In this document: positions 19,485 through 29,916 of the stretch, piece after piece
Layout of the letters: every line of letters starts with the position of its first letter
Numbering within the stretch: the first letter of the stretch is position 1
Source: Corallococcus macrosporus DSM 14697
Lineage (GTDB): Bacteria > Myxococcota > Myxococcia > Myxococcales > Myxococcaceae
Direction: 5' to 3'
NCBI RefSeq assembly: GCF_002305895.1
Contig: NZ_CP022203.1
Span: forward strand, 1,466,501-1,530,500
DNA length: 64,000 bases
Made by a program: the position numbers and the translations under genes
Notes under the pieces: model-generated
Databases searched by the model: none
Seen by the model: the letters and a program-made list of their open reading frames with translations, nothing else
Told to the model about the DNA's origin: nothing

Positions 19485-20186
19485 TCACTCCAGGCTGAAG
19501 GCGCGCGCCAGCGTCAGCATCTCCACCTGGACGGCGCCCGCTTCACGCAGGGCCGAGGCCGCCGCCCTCGCGGTGGCGCCGGTGGTGAACACGTCGTCCA
19601 CCAGCAGCACACGTTGTCCGGAGACACGGGACGACGCGGCGAAGGCCCCGTCGACGTTGCTCGCCCGGTCCGCTTCGCTCAGCCCCACCTGCCGCTGTGT
19701 CTCGCGGTGTCGCGTCAGCAGGCCCACCGGCGCCTGCCGCCCCGTGGCCTTCGCCAGCGCGCCCGCCAGCAGTTGAGCCTGGTCGTACTTGCGCGCGTGA
19801 TAGCGGCGCTTGTGCAGCGGCAACGCGACCACCAGCCCCGGCGCGCGGCTGAGGAAGCTGTGCGCCTCGCCCGCCAGCAGCTCCCCCAGCGGCCCCGCGA
19901 GGTTGGGGTGGTCTTCGTACTTGAAGCGGTGGATGGCGCGCGCCAGGGGCCCTTCGTGCGCGAAGGGCGCCCAGGCGCGGGTGAAGGGCGGCGGCGAGGC
20001 GCGGCACCGGGGGCAGGTGTCCCCGGGAAAGGCGCCGGGCTCCGCGCAGGTGCGGCAACACGCGGGTGGCAGCCGCTCCAGCGCGGTGTCGCACGTCTCG
20101 CAGAAGAAGCCCTCGGGGCCCGGCAGCACCTTCGTGCACGCCAGGCACGAAGGCGGATAGAGCAAATCCAGCAGCGCCTTCAGCAC
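19485..20186 (-). CDS. comF: ComF family phosphoribosyltransferase-like protein
   Basis: A 233-aa cytosolic protein. The N-terminal third has paired cysteines suited to zinc binding (Cys14/Cys17, Cys29/Cys32, Cys44/Cys47, Cys58/Cys61). The C-terminal part is a type I phosphoribosyltransferase fold with the PRPP loop VLLVDDVFTTGAT and the usual ALPLHKRRYHARKYDQA motif. In naturally competent bacteria ComF is needed for DNA uptake, probably at the step of internalised single-stranded DNA, but many carriers are not known to be competent. The start appears to be a GTG at 20186, and the gene begins 20 bp after the stop of gpmI, so they are probably co-transcribed. Confidence 0.92.
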   Translation of the reverse strand: MLKALLDLLYPPSCLACTKVLPGPEGFFCETCDTALERLPPACCRTCAEPGAFPGDTCPRCRASPPPFTRAWAPFAHEGPLARAIHRFKYEDHPNLAGPLGELLAGEAHSFLSRAPGLVVALPLHKRRYHARKYDQAQLLAGALAKATGRQAPVGLLTRHRETQRQVGLSEADRASNVDGAFAASSRVSGQRVLLVDDVFTTGATARAAASALREAGAVQVEMLTLARAFSLE

Positions 20187-20205
20187 TGGCCGCGCCCCGC
20201 GCGCA

Positions 20206-21747
20206 TCACGGCAGCAGACCCTGCCGGTTCATCTCCTTCGACTGCGGCAGCCCCATCACCTTGCACAGGGTGGGCGCGATGTCCGCGAGGATGCCCGGGC
20301 GCAGCTTCTGCCCCCGGAAGTCCGGGTGGATGAGGTGGAAGGGCACCGGGTTGAGCGTGTGCGCGGTGTGCGGCTCGCCCGTCTCCAGGTCCACCATCTG
20401 CTCGCAGTTGCCGTGGTCGGCGGAGATGGCCAGCACCCAGCCGTTGCGCTCGCACGCCTTGCCCAGCGCGCCCAGGCACTCGTCCACGACCTTCACCGCC
20501 TTCATCGCCGCGTCCAGCCGGCCGCTGTGGCCCACCATGTCCGGGTTGGCGAAGTTCACCAGCGCGAAGTCGTACTTCCCGGAGTCCAGCCGCTTCACCA
20601 GCTCGGCCGTCACCTCGTAGGCGGACATCTCCGGCTTCAAGTCGTACGTCTTCACGTCGCGCGGGCTGGGCACCAGGTGCCTGTCCTCACCCGCGTAGGT
20701 GACCTCGCGGCCGCCGTTGAAGAAGAACGTGACGTGCGCGTACTTCTCCGTCTCCGCCGTGCGGAACTGGCGCAGCCCCTGGCGCGACAGCAGCTCCGGG
20801 AAGATGTCCTGCGGCTGGTCCGGCTCGAAGAGCGCCGGCAGCTTGAACGTCTCGTCGTACTGGGTCATGCACAGGTAGCGGCCCAGCCGCAGCCCGCCCC
20901 GGTCGAACTCCTTGAACTCCGGGAACGCCAACGCCTGCGTCAGCTCCCGCGCCCGGTCCGCGCGGAAGTTGAAGAAGAGCACCGCGTCGCCGTCCTGGAT
21001 GCGGCCCACCGGCGTGCCGTCGCCGCCGGCCAGCACCGTGGGCTTCACGAACTCGTCGGTGACTTTCTCCGCGTAGGACGCGCGGATGGCGCTCAGCGCG
21101 TCCGGCGCCTTGGGCCCGCGGCCGAACACCAGGGCCTCATAGGCCTGCTGCACGCGGTCCCAGCGCTTGTCGCGGTCCATGGCGTAGTAGCGCCCGCTCA
21201 CGGTGGCGATGCGGCCCGTCTGTGTCTCATGGAGGAAGCGCTCCAGCTCCTCCATGTAGCCCAGCGCGCTCTGCGGCGGCGTGTCTCGCCCGTCCAGGAA
21301 GGCGTGCACGTAGACGTGCGCCACGTTGCGCTCCTTCGCGGCCTTGAGCAGCGCGAACAGGTGGTCCATGGACGAGTGGACCCCGCCGGGCGACACCAGC
21401 CCCAGCAGGTGCAGCGCCTTGCCGTCCGCCTTCACGCCGTCCAACGCGGCGCGCAGCACGGGGTTCTGCGCCAGCTCACCGGACTCCGCGGCGCGGTTGA
21501 TGCGCACCAGGTCCTGGTAGACGATTCGCCCCGCGCCGATGTTGGTGTGGCCCACCTCGGAGTTGCCCATCTGCCCCTCGGGCAGGCCCACGGCAAGGCC
21601 GGCCGTCTGCAGCTCGGTGAAGGGGTAGGGGCTCGCCAGCTTGTCGAGGTGCGGCGTGCCGGCCAGCAGGATGGCGTTGTTGTCGCGCTCCTGGCGGATA
21701 CCCCAACCATCCAGGATGCAGAGCAGGACCTTGTGCGCGGGCGTCAT
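20206..21747 (-). CDS. gpmI: 2,3-bisphosphoglycerate-independent phosphoglycerate mutase
   Basis: A 513-aa glycolytic enzyme that interconverts 3- and 2-phosphoglycerate using two manganese ions. Metal ligands and the phospho-serine are visible: LDGWG with Asp13, and GQMGNSEVGHTNIG with Ser63. Other family motifs include HVHAFLDGRDTPP, SGRYYAMDRD, FNFRADRARE, and the C-terminal ADHGNCEQM and HTLNPVPF. A longer frame begins at 21873, but the ATG at 21747 (MTPAHKVLLCILDGWG) gives the normal family N-terminus and length. It lies in a minus-strand run between the RtcB-like gene (229 bp upstream) and comF (downstream). Confidence 0.97.
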   Translation of the reverse strand: MTPAHKVLLCILDGWGIRQERDNNAILLAGTPHLDKLASPYPFTELQTAGLAVGLPEGQMGNSEVGHTNIGAGRIVYQDLVRINRAAESGELAQNPVLRAALDGVKADGKALHLLGLVSPGGVHSSMDHLFALLKAAKERNVAHVYVHAFLDGRDTPPQSALGYMEELERFLHETQTGRIATVSGRYYAMDRDKRWDRVQQAYEALVFGRGPKAPDALSAIRASYAEKVTDEFVKPTVLAGGDGTPVGRIQDGDAVLFFNFRADRARELTQALAFPEFKEFDRGGLRLGRYLCMTQYDETFKLPALFEPDQPQDIFPELLSRQGLRQFRTAETEKYAHVTFFFNGGREVTYAGEDRHLVPSPRDVKTYDLKPEMSAYEVTAELVKRLDSGKYDFALVNFANPDMVGHSGRLDAAMKAVKVVDECLGALGKACERNGWVLAISADHGNCEQMVDLETGEPHTAHTLNPVPFHLIHPDFRGQKLRPGILADIAPTLCKVMGLPQSKEMNRQGLLP

Positions 21748-21976
21748 GCTCCGAACCCTAACCACGCAGGCGTCAGACGGGAGAGGACAAAAAGCGGGCG
21801 GGTTCCACCGGGGGCCGCGCCGCATCTCCAGGGGCGTCAAGCAGGGCCGGCCGCCCGCCTCCCAGGCGTTCAATGGGGGCGCCAGCGAGGACGCCTCACC
21901 CCGCCACCGCGCGACTCACCGCCAGCGCCGCTGGCGCCATGCGTCAGACTCCGTTCAAGGCCGCGAGCCGGGCGTC

Positions 21977-23134
21977 CTACTCCGAGCGGGCGCGCGTCTT
22001 GTACGTGAGCACCGGCGCCAGGGTGGCCACCACGCGGACCAGCCCCGCTTCGACCAGGTCCGTCACCACGCGGTCGATGGGCTTGTACGCGGGCGGAGCC
22101 TCCTCGAAGAGCAGGTCCTTGTTCTCACATACCACGTGGCTCTTGAAGGACGTGCGCGTGAGGGACTCCGCCGTGAAGCGCTCCCGCATCCGCTCTCGCG
22201 CTGCGGTGCGCGTCCACTTGCGGCCCGCGCCGTGCGCCAGGCTGTGCGCGCTGGTGTGGCTCTCGCCCGTGGGAATCACCAGGTAGCTCAGGGCGCCTCG
22301 GCTGCCGGGAATCACCACCGGCCCTTCGTCGGACGGCGCCGCGCCCTTGCGGTGCAGCCACTGCGTCCGTCCCGTGTCACGCCGAGGGGTGACGCTGTTG
22401 TGGCACACGTCGAGGACTCGCTGGCCCATCGCGCCGATGCCGTCCAGCATCCGCCGCGCCACCAGGGCCCGGTTGGCCCGGCCCCACTCCACCGCGTGGT
22501 CATGGCGCGTGAGGTAGGTCCGCGCGTCGGGTGAGTCGTCCGCGAGCCCGCCCGCCGCGTGCCGGTCCACGTGGGCCCGGAGAATCGCCTCGCCGAGGCC
22601 GCGCGAACCGGAGTGCACCAGGAGCAGCAAGCGGTCCGCCTCCAGGCCCAGGGCGCTGAAGACCTTCGAATCATGGACCGCGTCCACCCGCTGCAGCTCC
22701 GCGAAGTGGTTGCCGCCGCCCACCGTGCCCAGCGCGGCCTCGTAGCCCGAGGACTTCACGCCGTGCTCCTGGAGGAAACCTTCCGTGTCACCCGTCCACG
22801 GGCCCTCCAGGTCCAACTTGCCGGCCCAACGCTCGGGTCTGGCTTTGCGTGCCAGCAGGTCCACGTTCCACAGGCCCATGCCGCAGCCGATGTCGCTGCC
22901 CACCAGGTAGGGATAGAGGAAGCCTTCGGAGGTGAAGGCCGCGCCCACCGGGGCACCCTTGCCGGGGTGCAGGTCCGGGAGGCCCACCGCCAGCTTCATA
23001 CCGGGCAGGCGGGCCATGGCTTCGAGTTGCCGCACCGCCTCGCCTTCCACCCAGGACTGGGAGGAGGCGATGACACGCACGGGCGCCCGCGGCGCGGAAG
23101 AGGGGAGCGTTTCAGTCGAGGCGTCAGTGCGCAT
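21977..23134 (-). CDS. RtcB-family RNA ligase (release-factor-H-coupled type)
   Basis: A 385-aa protein of the RtcB family, which joins RNA ends with 2',3'-cyclic phosphate to 5'-OH ends through a guanylated His. Metal and nucleotide motifs are present: GLPDLHPGKGAPVG, GSDIGCGM, GGGNHFAEL, HSGSRGLG, PGSRGALSYLV, and the likely GMP-accepting His301 in SLAHGAGRKW. The length and motif spacing fit the shorter subfamily often annotated as release factor H-coupled RtcB. No prfH gene is present in this window: the neighbours are gpmI downstream and rlmH upstream (63 bp). The ATG at 23134 has no clear Shine-Dalgarno. The physiological substrate could be damaged tRNA or rRNA. Confidence 0.88.
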   Translation of the reverse strand: MRTDASTETLPSSAPRAPVRVIASSQSWVEGEAVRQLEAMARLPGMKLAVGLPDLHPGKGAPVGAAFTSEGFLYPYLVGSDIGCGMGLWNVDLLARKARPERWAGKLDLEGPWTGDTEGFLQEHGVKSSGYEAALGTVGGGNHFAELQRVDAVHDSKVFSALGLEADRLLLLVHSGSRGLGEAILRAHVDRHAAGGLADDSPDARTYLTRHDHAVEWGRANRALVARRMLDGIGAMGQRVLDVCHNSVTPRRDTGRTQWLHRKGAAPSDEGPVVIPGSRGALSYLVIPTGESHTSAHSLAHGAGRKWTRTAARERMRERFTAESLTRTSFKSHVVCENKDLLFEEAPPAYKPIDRVVTDLVEAGLVRVVATLAPVLTYKTRARSE

Positions 23135-23197
23135 GCCCGGGATGACGGCACCCGCGCGCCACGCCTGACGGTGGGTCCGGGGCCCGTGCCCGGCCGC

Positions 23198-23662
23198 CTA
23201 CTTGTGGTACGGCTCGCCCTTGAGGATGGTGAACGCGCGGTAGAGCTGCTCGATGAGCACCACGCGCGCCAACCGGTGGGGCAGCGTCATCTTGGACAAG
23301 GACAAGGTGAGGTTCGCCGCGTCCCGCACGCTGGCGTCGAGCCCTTCGTCCCCGCCAATGATGAACAGCAAATCCTTGGCGCCCGTCTGCGCCTTGCCGA
23401 CGTAGCGGCTCAGCTCGACGGAGTCGAGCAGCGCGCCGCGCTCGTCCAGGGCCACCAGCCAGTCCTGTGGCTTGCGCCTGGCGAGAATCGCCTCGGCCTC
23501 GGCGGCCTTCGCGTCCCCGGGCTTGAGCCGCTTGCCGCTGGCCTCGGACAGCTCCACCAGCTCGAAGCGGGTGTAGTGGCCCAGGCGTCTGGCGTACTCC
23601 TGGACCGCGGGCTCATACAGGCCCGAGCGGTCCTTGCCGATGGAGAGGAGCCGGACCTTCAC
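23198..23662 (-). CDS. rlmH: 23S rRNA (pseudouridine1915-N3)-methyltransferase RlmH
   Basis: A 154-aa SPOUT-class methyltransferase that uses S-adenosylmethionine to methylate pseudouridine 1915 in helix 69 of 23S rRNA. The trefoil-knot region is clear: [12 protein letters not shown], then [27 protein letters not shown] and the conserved end KGEPYHK. Length is normal. The start is a GTG at 23662, one nucleotide after the TGA of rsfS (TGA-G-GTG), so the two genes are translationally coupled. Pairing of rsfS with rlmH is common in bacteria and supports both calls. Confidence 0.96.
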   Translation of the reverse strand: MKVRLLSIGKDRSGLYEPAVQEYARRLGHYTRFELVELSEASGKRLKPGDAKAAEAEAILARRKPQDWLVALDERGALLDSVELSRYVGKAQTGAKDLLFIIGGDEGLDASVRDAANLTLSLSKMTLPHRLARVVLIEQLYRAFTILKGEPYHK

Positions 23663-23663
23663 C

Positions 23664-24224
23664 TCAGGCCAGCTTCTCCCGGGACGCGTCGGCCCAGAGG
23701 CCCTCGAGGTCGTAGTGCGCGCGCAGGTCGGTGAGGAACAGGTGCGCCACCACCTCGCCGTAATCCAGCAGCACCCACTGGCCCGTCTCGAAGCCCTCGG
23801 TGCCGATGGGGCGGAGGGGCGCGTCCCCCGTCTTGAGCTGCACCTGGACGTTCTCCGCCATGGCGCTCACCTGACGGTCCGTCTCCGCGGAGGCGATGAC
23901 GAAGTAGTCCGCGTAGGACGTCATCCCGCGCACGTCGAGGATGACGACGTCCTGCGCCTTCTTGTCGAGCAGCAGGTTGCCAATGCGGTGCGCCAGCGCC
24001 TTGGCGGCCGGGTTCTCCGCGGGGCCCGCCTTCTGGGGCGGGGCGACTGGGAGCTTCGCCTTCTTCTTCTTCGCGGGCGCCTTGGCGGGGGCCTTCGCCG
24101 CCGAGGCCTTCTTGGCGACAGGGGCCTTCTTCTTCGCGGGCGTCTTGCCCGATACCGTCTTCTTCCGGGCCGCCGGGGCCCGGGTGGTGGTCTTTTTCGC
24201 GGTCGTCTTCTTCTTCGTGGCCAT
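23664..24224 (-). CDS. rsfS: Ribosomal silencing factor RsfS with long Lys/Ala-rich N-terminal extension
   Basis: A 186-aa protein. The C-terminal part (from about residue 72) is the RsfS/DUF143 domain, which binds ribosomal protein uL14 and blocks subunit joining in starvation: [52 protein letters not shown] and [16 protein letters not shown]. RsfS proteins are usually about 105-120 aa, so the first 70 residues are extra. They consist mainly of Lys, Ala, Pro and Thr in repeats such as [14 protein letters not shown] and [12 protein letters not shown], like the tail of histone H1. The start (MATKKKTT) is the only sensible ATG. The extension is expected to be disordered and to bind nucleic acid or ribosomes. 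Confidence 0.93.
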   Translation of the reverse strand: MATKKKTTAKKTTTRAPAARKKTVSGKTPAKKKAPVAKKASAAKAPAKAPAKKKKAKLPVAPPQKAGPAENPAAKALAHRIGNLLLDKKAQDVVILDVRGMTSYADYFVIASAETDRQVSAMAENVQVQLKTGDAPLRPIGTEGFETGQWVLLDYGEVVAHLFLTDLRAHYDLEGLWADASREKLA

Positions 24225-24285
24225 GTGCGGCGCACCCTACCGCACCCTTGGCAACACGGAAGCGGTCCTCTATCTCCTGGTGTCC

Positions 24286-24600
24286 ATGAGCGACGCCCGG
24301 CTGGAACAGTTCAAGAAGATGGTGGCGGACTTCCCGGACTCCCCCATGAGCCATTTCTCCCTCGGGAAGTTGTACCTGGAGCGGCGGCAGTACCCCGAGG
24401 CCGCCCACGCCCTGGAGGCCGCCGTCCGGCTGGACCCCACCTACGCGGCCGCCATGGTGGCCCTGGGGGATGCCTGGGCGGGGGCGGGGGAGGCGGGCAA
24501 GGCGCGCGAGGTGCTGGAGCGGGCCAGGGCGCACGCCCTGGCCCAGGGGCACCCGGGGCTCGCCGAGGAAATCGACGAGCGCATCGCCGACCTGGCGTAG
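24286..24600 (+). CDS. Small TPR-repeat protein
   Basis: A 104-aa soluble protein with two to three tetratricopeptide repeats: SPMSHFSLGKLYLERRQYPEAAHALEAAVRLDP, then TYAAAMVALGDAWAGAGEAGKAREVLERA. It has no signal peptide. Such small TPR proteins are adaptors and this one has no catalytic part. The ATG at 24286 lies 61 bp from the divergent rsfS start, so they share a promoter region. It ends 10 bp before the stop of the convergent outer-membrane protein gene. Confidence 0.85.
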   Translation: MSDARLEQFKKMVADFPDSPMSHFSLGKLYLERRQYPEAAHALEAAVRLDPTYAAAMVALGDAWAGAGEAGKAREVLERARAHALAQGHPGLAEEIDERIADLA

Positions 24601-24610
24601 GCCGCCGCCC

Positions 24611-25690
24611 TCAGTAGCGCCAGGTGAAGCCGACGCTGAAGACCTGGCGCGTGTAGGTGAGCGCGTTCCGGGGCAGCCGGGTGCTCCAGATGCCCCAGGA
24701 CGCCTCCAGGTCCAGGGTGTCCGTCAGCGGCCGGGCCAGCTTCGCCGAGAGCGAGTTCTGCCCCTCGTCCTCCTCCACCAGGATGATTTCCGGGGAGAGA
24801 TAGATGCCGTCCGGGTACTGGGTGAGGCCCAGCGAGCCCTGCGCCAGCAGCGTCACCCGCCAGGGCAGCCGGACGCCGGCGTTGGCGGACACCCGGTGGC
24901 GCCGGAGCGTCTCGCCGTAGCTGTTGGAGGAGAGCTCCTGGAAGGCGTACGTCAGCCCCAGGGCCACCGGGCCCCGGTAGGTGTACGACGCCCCCGCCGT
25001 CAGGGCCCCGTCCTGGCGCCGGCCGGGGAGGAGCCCCGAGCTTCCCCCCGCCCCCGGAGGCCGTGCCCGGGGCGCGGTGCCGAAGCGCCGGGCGTTCCAG
25101 TCACCGAAGACGGACAGGCTGTGCCGGCGGTCGAAGCGGTAGCGGCCCAGCACGCCCACCTCGGGGCCGCCGAAGTTGGCGGTGGGGTCCGGCCGGTACA
25201 CGAAGCGCCGGGCGCCCGCCCGCACTCGCAGCGCCAGGCGCACGTCCGGGGCGTATTCCAGGAAGGCGGTGGTCCCCAGGTCCGAGTACGAGCGCGAGCC
25301 GCCCCGCCGGTCCTTCGCGTGGCCCTCCAGGCCGATACCCAGCGACGTGCCCAGCGCGTGGGAGGCCTCCACCGCGCCCGACTGCACCAGCGTGTCCTCC
25401 TCCTGGTAGAGGACGTACTTGCGCGCGCCCAGCTCGTAGCGGCCCACCAACTGGGCGCGCTCGAAGGAGCCGCGTCCCTCGGCGGCGCCGAGCAGGCTGA
25501 GGGCGAAGTCCCGCTCCGCCCCGGGCGTGTCTCTGTCGGAGTAGTCCCGCGGCGCGTTGGTGTCCAGCAGCAGGCGCGCGGAGCCCCTCAGCGCCCCCTC
25601 CCACTCGGCTGCGGGCGCACGTGCGGCGGCGAGCATGGCGAGGACGAGCAGTAGCGGTGCGAAGGAGCGGGCCACGGCGCCGCGCACCAT
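24611..25690 (-). CDS. Predicted outer-membrane beta-barrel protein
   Basis: A 359-aa protein with a signal peptide (about residues 1-28, ending ARAPAAEW). The mature chain is a series of alternating amphipathic strands, for example AQLVGRYELGARKYVLYQ, LALRVRAGARRFVYR and VALGLTYAFQEL, and it ends VFSVGFTWRY with a C-terminal aromatic, as in proteins inserted by the BAM machinery. I do not recognise a named family, and a substrate or pore role cannot be told from sequence. It is divergent from the lipoprotein gene at 25773, with 82 bp between. Confidence 0.75.
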   Translation of the reverse strand: MVRGAVARSFAPLLLVLAMLAAARAPAAEWEGALRGSARLLLDTNAPRDYSDRDTPGAERDFALSLLGAAEGRGSFERAQLVGRYELGARKYVLYQEEDTLVQSGAVEASHALGTSLGIGLEGHAKDRRGGSRSYSDLGTTAFLEYAPDVRLALRVRAGARRFVYRPDPTANFGGPEVGVLGRYRFDRRHSLSVFGDWNARRFGTAPRARPPGAGGSSGLLPGRRQDGALTAGASYTYRGPVALGLTYAFQELSSNSYGETLRRHRVSANAGVRLPWRVTLLAQGSLGLTQYPDGIYLSPEIILVEEDEGQNSLSAKLARPLTDTLDLEASWGIWSTRLPRNALTYTRQVFSVGFTWRY

Positions 25691-25772
25691 ACCCCGTCGC
25701 AGGAGGGCAGGGGCGGCCGTCCGGTCGCTCCCACCGGTGACGGCGCCCCCAGCGGCCCGTTACATTGAGCCC

Positions 25773-26309
25773 ATGCGCCTCGTGTCTCTACTGGTGGCGG
25801 CCAGCCTCGGCCTGTCCGCCTGCGCCTCCTCCACCTTCACCACCGAGGTGAAAGGGGAGTCGACCGTGCCCGCGGGCCCCCCTGGCGACGTCACCCTCCT
25901 CAACGGGCTGCCCGCCATCAGCAGCTTCGCGGGGATGGACTTCGACAAGAACCAGGACTTCAAGAACCAGGGCATCCGCAAGCGCGAGGTGACGTCCGTC
26001 AAGGTGGAGTCCCTCACGCTCAAGGTCCTCAGCCCCAATGACCAGGACCTCACCTTCCTGGACTCGGTGGAGTTCTACGCCCGCGCCGGGGACCGGGAGG
26101 AGCGCATCGCCTCGCGCCAGGACGTGGCCCAGCTCGACTTGCGGCCGCCCAACCCCGTGCTGTCGCTGCGCGTGGACAACGTGGAGCTGCAGCCCTATGT
26201 CTCCGCGCCGACCATGAGCATCATCATCCGCGGCCGGGGCCGCATGCCGGAGCGCGAGGTGCGGCTCCAGGCGGTGGTGAAGCTCCAGGTGGAGACCGGG
26301 CTGCTGTAG
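25773..26309 (+). CDS. Hypothetical lipoprotein
   Basis: A 178-aa lipoprotein with signal MRLVSLLVAASLGLSAC; Cys17 follows the lipobox LSA. The mature part is rich in beta strands (TSVKVESLTLKVL, PVLSLRVDNVELQPY, VRLQAVVKLQVE) and looks like a single immunoglobulin-like or LEA14-like beta domain. No catalytic motif is visible. The ATG at 25773 starts directly at the signal; a much longer in-frame extension upstream overlaps the divergent gene and is rejected. It converges on the coiled-coil gene with 21 bp between stops. Confidence 0.8.
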   Translation: MRLVSLLVAASLGLSACASSTFTTEVKGESTVPAGPPGDVTLLNGLPAISSFAGMDFDKNQDFKNQGIRKREVTSVKVESLTLKVLSPNDQDLTFLDSVEFYARAGDREERIASRQDVAQLDLRPPNPVLSLRVDNVELQPYVSAPTMSIIIRGRGRMPEREVRLQAVVKLQVETGLL

Positions 26310-26330
26310 GCGGCGTCAGGGACGTGTCCC

Positions 26331-27377
26331 TCAGGGGACGCCCAGCTCCCGCGCGCGCCGCTCCAGCTTCGTGGCGCGGCCTTCCAGCTCCCGGGCCAGC
26401 GCCTCCAGCCGCGCGGCCTCCGCCTCCATCGCGCCCAGGTCCACGGGCCCACCCGAGGCCAGGTCCTGGGCGCGCTGCGTTTCGACCAGGGGCCTGCGGT
26501 CCGCGGCCCGGGCCGACAGGGGGGTCGGCGTTGGAGACGGGCCTGGGTCCGGGTCCGCGCCCTCGTTGGGACGGCCCCCCACGTTGGGGCCGGGGGGCGC
26601 CGCGTCGTCGCCCTGGAACATGGGCGTACCGGGCTCGGAGCGCTCCACCTGGATGCTCCGGTCGCTGCCCATGCGCAGGCGCAGCCGCCGGTCGTGGTCG
26701 TCGAACATCGACTCCTCGCCCAGGAAGTCGTTCATGCGCCGGTCCAGGTCGCGCTCCTCGCGCACTTCAGTGATGCGGCCGCGCAGGGCCTTCATCCGCT
26801 CGCGCACCTTGTCTCCGGTGTCGCGGAGCGTGTCCGCCTGGGCCAGCAGGTCCTCCGGGTCGTCACCGCCCGCCGTGGCCCTGTCCAGGGAGGGCACCTG
26901 CGAGGCCGGCAGCGCGGCGCGCACGGCCTCACGCTCGGCGCGCACCGAGCGCACCGACTCCAGCAGCTTCGCGCGCTGGCCCCGGTCCGTCGTGCCTTCC
27001 CAGGCCGCCAGCAGCCGCGCCAGCTCATCCGACAGCGCCGTGTGCAGCGCCAGGTGGGCGCGCTCCGCCTCGCCCTCCGCCGCGACCACGGCCTGCGCCA
27101 GGCGGGTGAGCTGGCCGCTCAGCTCCTGCGAGCGACGCAGCGCGTCCTCCAGGTCCGTCCCCGCCATCAGCCGGCCCTGGCGCCGCGCCTTCAGCGTCTC
27201 GATGCGCGCCGCCAGCCCGTTGAGCTCGTCGCGCAGCGCCTGCTGCTGTCCCCGCAGGGCGCGCGTCTCCGCGCGGGCCACCTGGGCCCGCCCCCGCACC
27301 GCCTCCAGCCCGGACGCCGCCTGACCAGGCATGGCCAGCAGCAGGCTCAGCAGGAGGGCGAGGGCGCGGGGATTCAT
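26331..27377 (-). CDS. Exported coiled-coil protein of unknown function
   Basis: A 348-aa protein with a signal peptide (MNPRALALLLSLLLAMPGQA). Residues about 22-215 are strongly helical and heptad-like (VRGRAQVARAETRALRGQQQ, then DLEDALRRSQELSGQLTRL), followed by a charged segment with FLGEESMFDDHDRRLRLRMG, a Pro/Gly/Asp-rich linker (about 250-295) and a final helix (MEAEAARLEALARELEGRA). I do not recognise a family. The ATG at 27377 is preferred because it starts at the signal; the frame opens 15 codons earlier. It could be a periplasmic structural protein. Confidence 0.75.
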   Translation of the reverse strand: MNPRALALLLSLLLAMPGQAASGLEAVRGRAQVARAETRALRGQQQALRDELNGLAARIETLKARRQGRLMAGTDLEDALRRSQELSGQLTRLAQAVVAAEGEAERAHLALHTALSDELARLLAAWEGTTDRGQRAKLLESVRSVRAEREAVRAALPASQVPSLDRATAGGDDPEDLLAQADTLRDTGDKVRERMKALRGRITEVREERDLDRRMNDFLGEESMFDDHDRRLRLRMGSDRSIQVERSEPGTPMFQGDDAAPPGPNVGGRPNEGADPDPGPSPTPTPLSARAADRRPLVETQRAQDLASGGPVDLGAMEAEAARLEALARELEGRATKLERRARELGVP

Positions 27378-27550
27378 CAGGGGCAGCCCCGAAGCAAGGT
27401 GAGTGCCAGCCCGCCTGCCCATCCCCGGTGCTCATGGCCACCCGGCGCCCAACAATTCCGGACACCTGGCGCATCCAGGAGGACGGGGGCTGAGGTGGGA
27501 CATTGGTGAAAAGTCATGGGGGGCGGGGGTGGACGACGGATTTTCGAGGA

Positions 27551-28960
<1,410 letters not shown>

Positions 28961-29103
28961 GGCGTGAGTCGAATCTCCCAACGTCCCAGGGCCGGCCGCC
29001 CGGGCCGCCGCATGAGAGCACATCCGGCCCGGCCCGCTCCACCCGCGCGCGCATCGCACGCGAAGGGGCTGGCGCCGCCCGGCCGGGAGCAGTACGGGGA
29101 GGC

Positions 29104-29685
29104 ATGGAATCCGATGCCTCGTCCTCCATGGCCCTCCAGGCGTTGCTCGCGCGTCACGTCCCCGAGGACGTGAAGGAACAGGAGGACCTGGAACGGATGC
29201 GCCACTTCGCCCACGCGCTGGCGCGGCCCTTCTCCCGGGAGCAGCGAGAGGCCCACTTCACGGGCAGCGCGGTGGTGGTGGACCCGGCGGGCGCGCGCGT
29301 CGTCCTGCTGCACCACCGCAAGCTCCAGCGCTGGCTCCAGCCCGGAGGTCACGCGGATGTCACGGACGCGGGCGAGATGGCGGCCACCGCGCTGCGTGAA
29401 GCGCGCGAGGAGACGGGCTGTCGCGTCTTTCTGCACCCCACCGCGCCCCAGCCCCTGGACGTGGACCTCCACACCATCCCCGCGCGCCGCGACGAGCCGG
29501 AGCACCACCACCTGGACGTGCGCTTCCTCGTGGTGGCGGAGAACCCCGACGCCCTGGCGCATGACCCGGCGGAGTCCTTTGGCGTGCGGTGGCTCACCTG
29601 GGATGAGGCGATGACGCACGCGGACGAAGCGCCGCTGCGCCGCATGCTGGCGAAGGCCCGGCGCGTGGTGGCGGGCGCGCCGTGA
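29104..29685 (+). CDS. Nudix hydrolase
   Basis: A 193-aa cytosolic hydrolase for nucleoside-diphosphate-linked substrates. The Nudix helix is visible as [29 protein letters not shown], with REAREETG giving the metal-binding glutamates. The spacing before the helix is one residue shorter than the standard GX5EX7 form, as in other members with the QPGGHA lead. Substrate cannot be predicted. The ATG at 29104 is preceded immediately by GGGGAGG, rather close; ATG 29128 is an alternative. It is divergent from the response regulator gene, with 143 bp between. Confidence 0.92.
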   Translation: MESDASSSMALQALLARHVPEDVKEQEDLERMRHFAHALARPFSREQREAHFTGSAVVVDPAGARVVLLHHRKLQRWLQPGGHADVTDAGEMAATALREAREETGCRVFLHPTAPQPLDVDLHTIPARRDEPEHHHLDVRFLVVAENPDALAHDPAESFGVRWLTWDEAMTHADEAPLRRMLAKARRVVAGAP

Positions 29686-29718
29686 AGCGGTGGAAAGCGG
29701 AAGCGCGCAAGGACTCGC

Positions 29719-29746
29719 GGTCAGGGGCAGTGTGGCCCCGCGGACC
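29719..29746. terminator. Possible hairpin after the Nudix gene
   Basis: GGTC-A-GGGGC-AGTGTG-GCCCC-GCG-GACC can fold into an interrupted stem (inner 5 bp, outer 4 bp) 34 bp after the Nudix stop. No T-run follows. An AT-rich patch (TTGAAACAAAGATATGG at 29771) lies just beyond and may be part of the next promoter. Confidence 0.35.
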
Positions 29747-29916
29747 GTGCACGCGCGCCCGCACCCGGATTTGAAACAAAGATATGGAAAACGCGGCCTG
29801 ACTGCCTTTGGGCCCGTGGTGCCGCCGGAGAGCGATTGCAACCATGCCGCCCGGCTTGGGCGGGTGAGGGAGGTCATGCCGGCCTGTCACCCGCCGGGAA
29901 GCCAGGAGCAGCGCCC

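Noticed and set aside
21920-21936. CGCCAGCG-C-CGCTGGCG symmetric element as a terminator of the RtcB-like gene
   Set aside because: Loop of one base, no T-run and 40 bp after the stop; GC-rich palindromes of this size are expected by chance here.
20326-22008. 560-codon frame antisense to gpmI
   Set aside because: Opposite a canonical gpmI; no recognisable domain.
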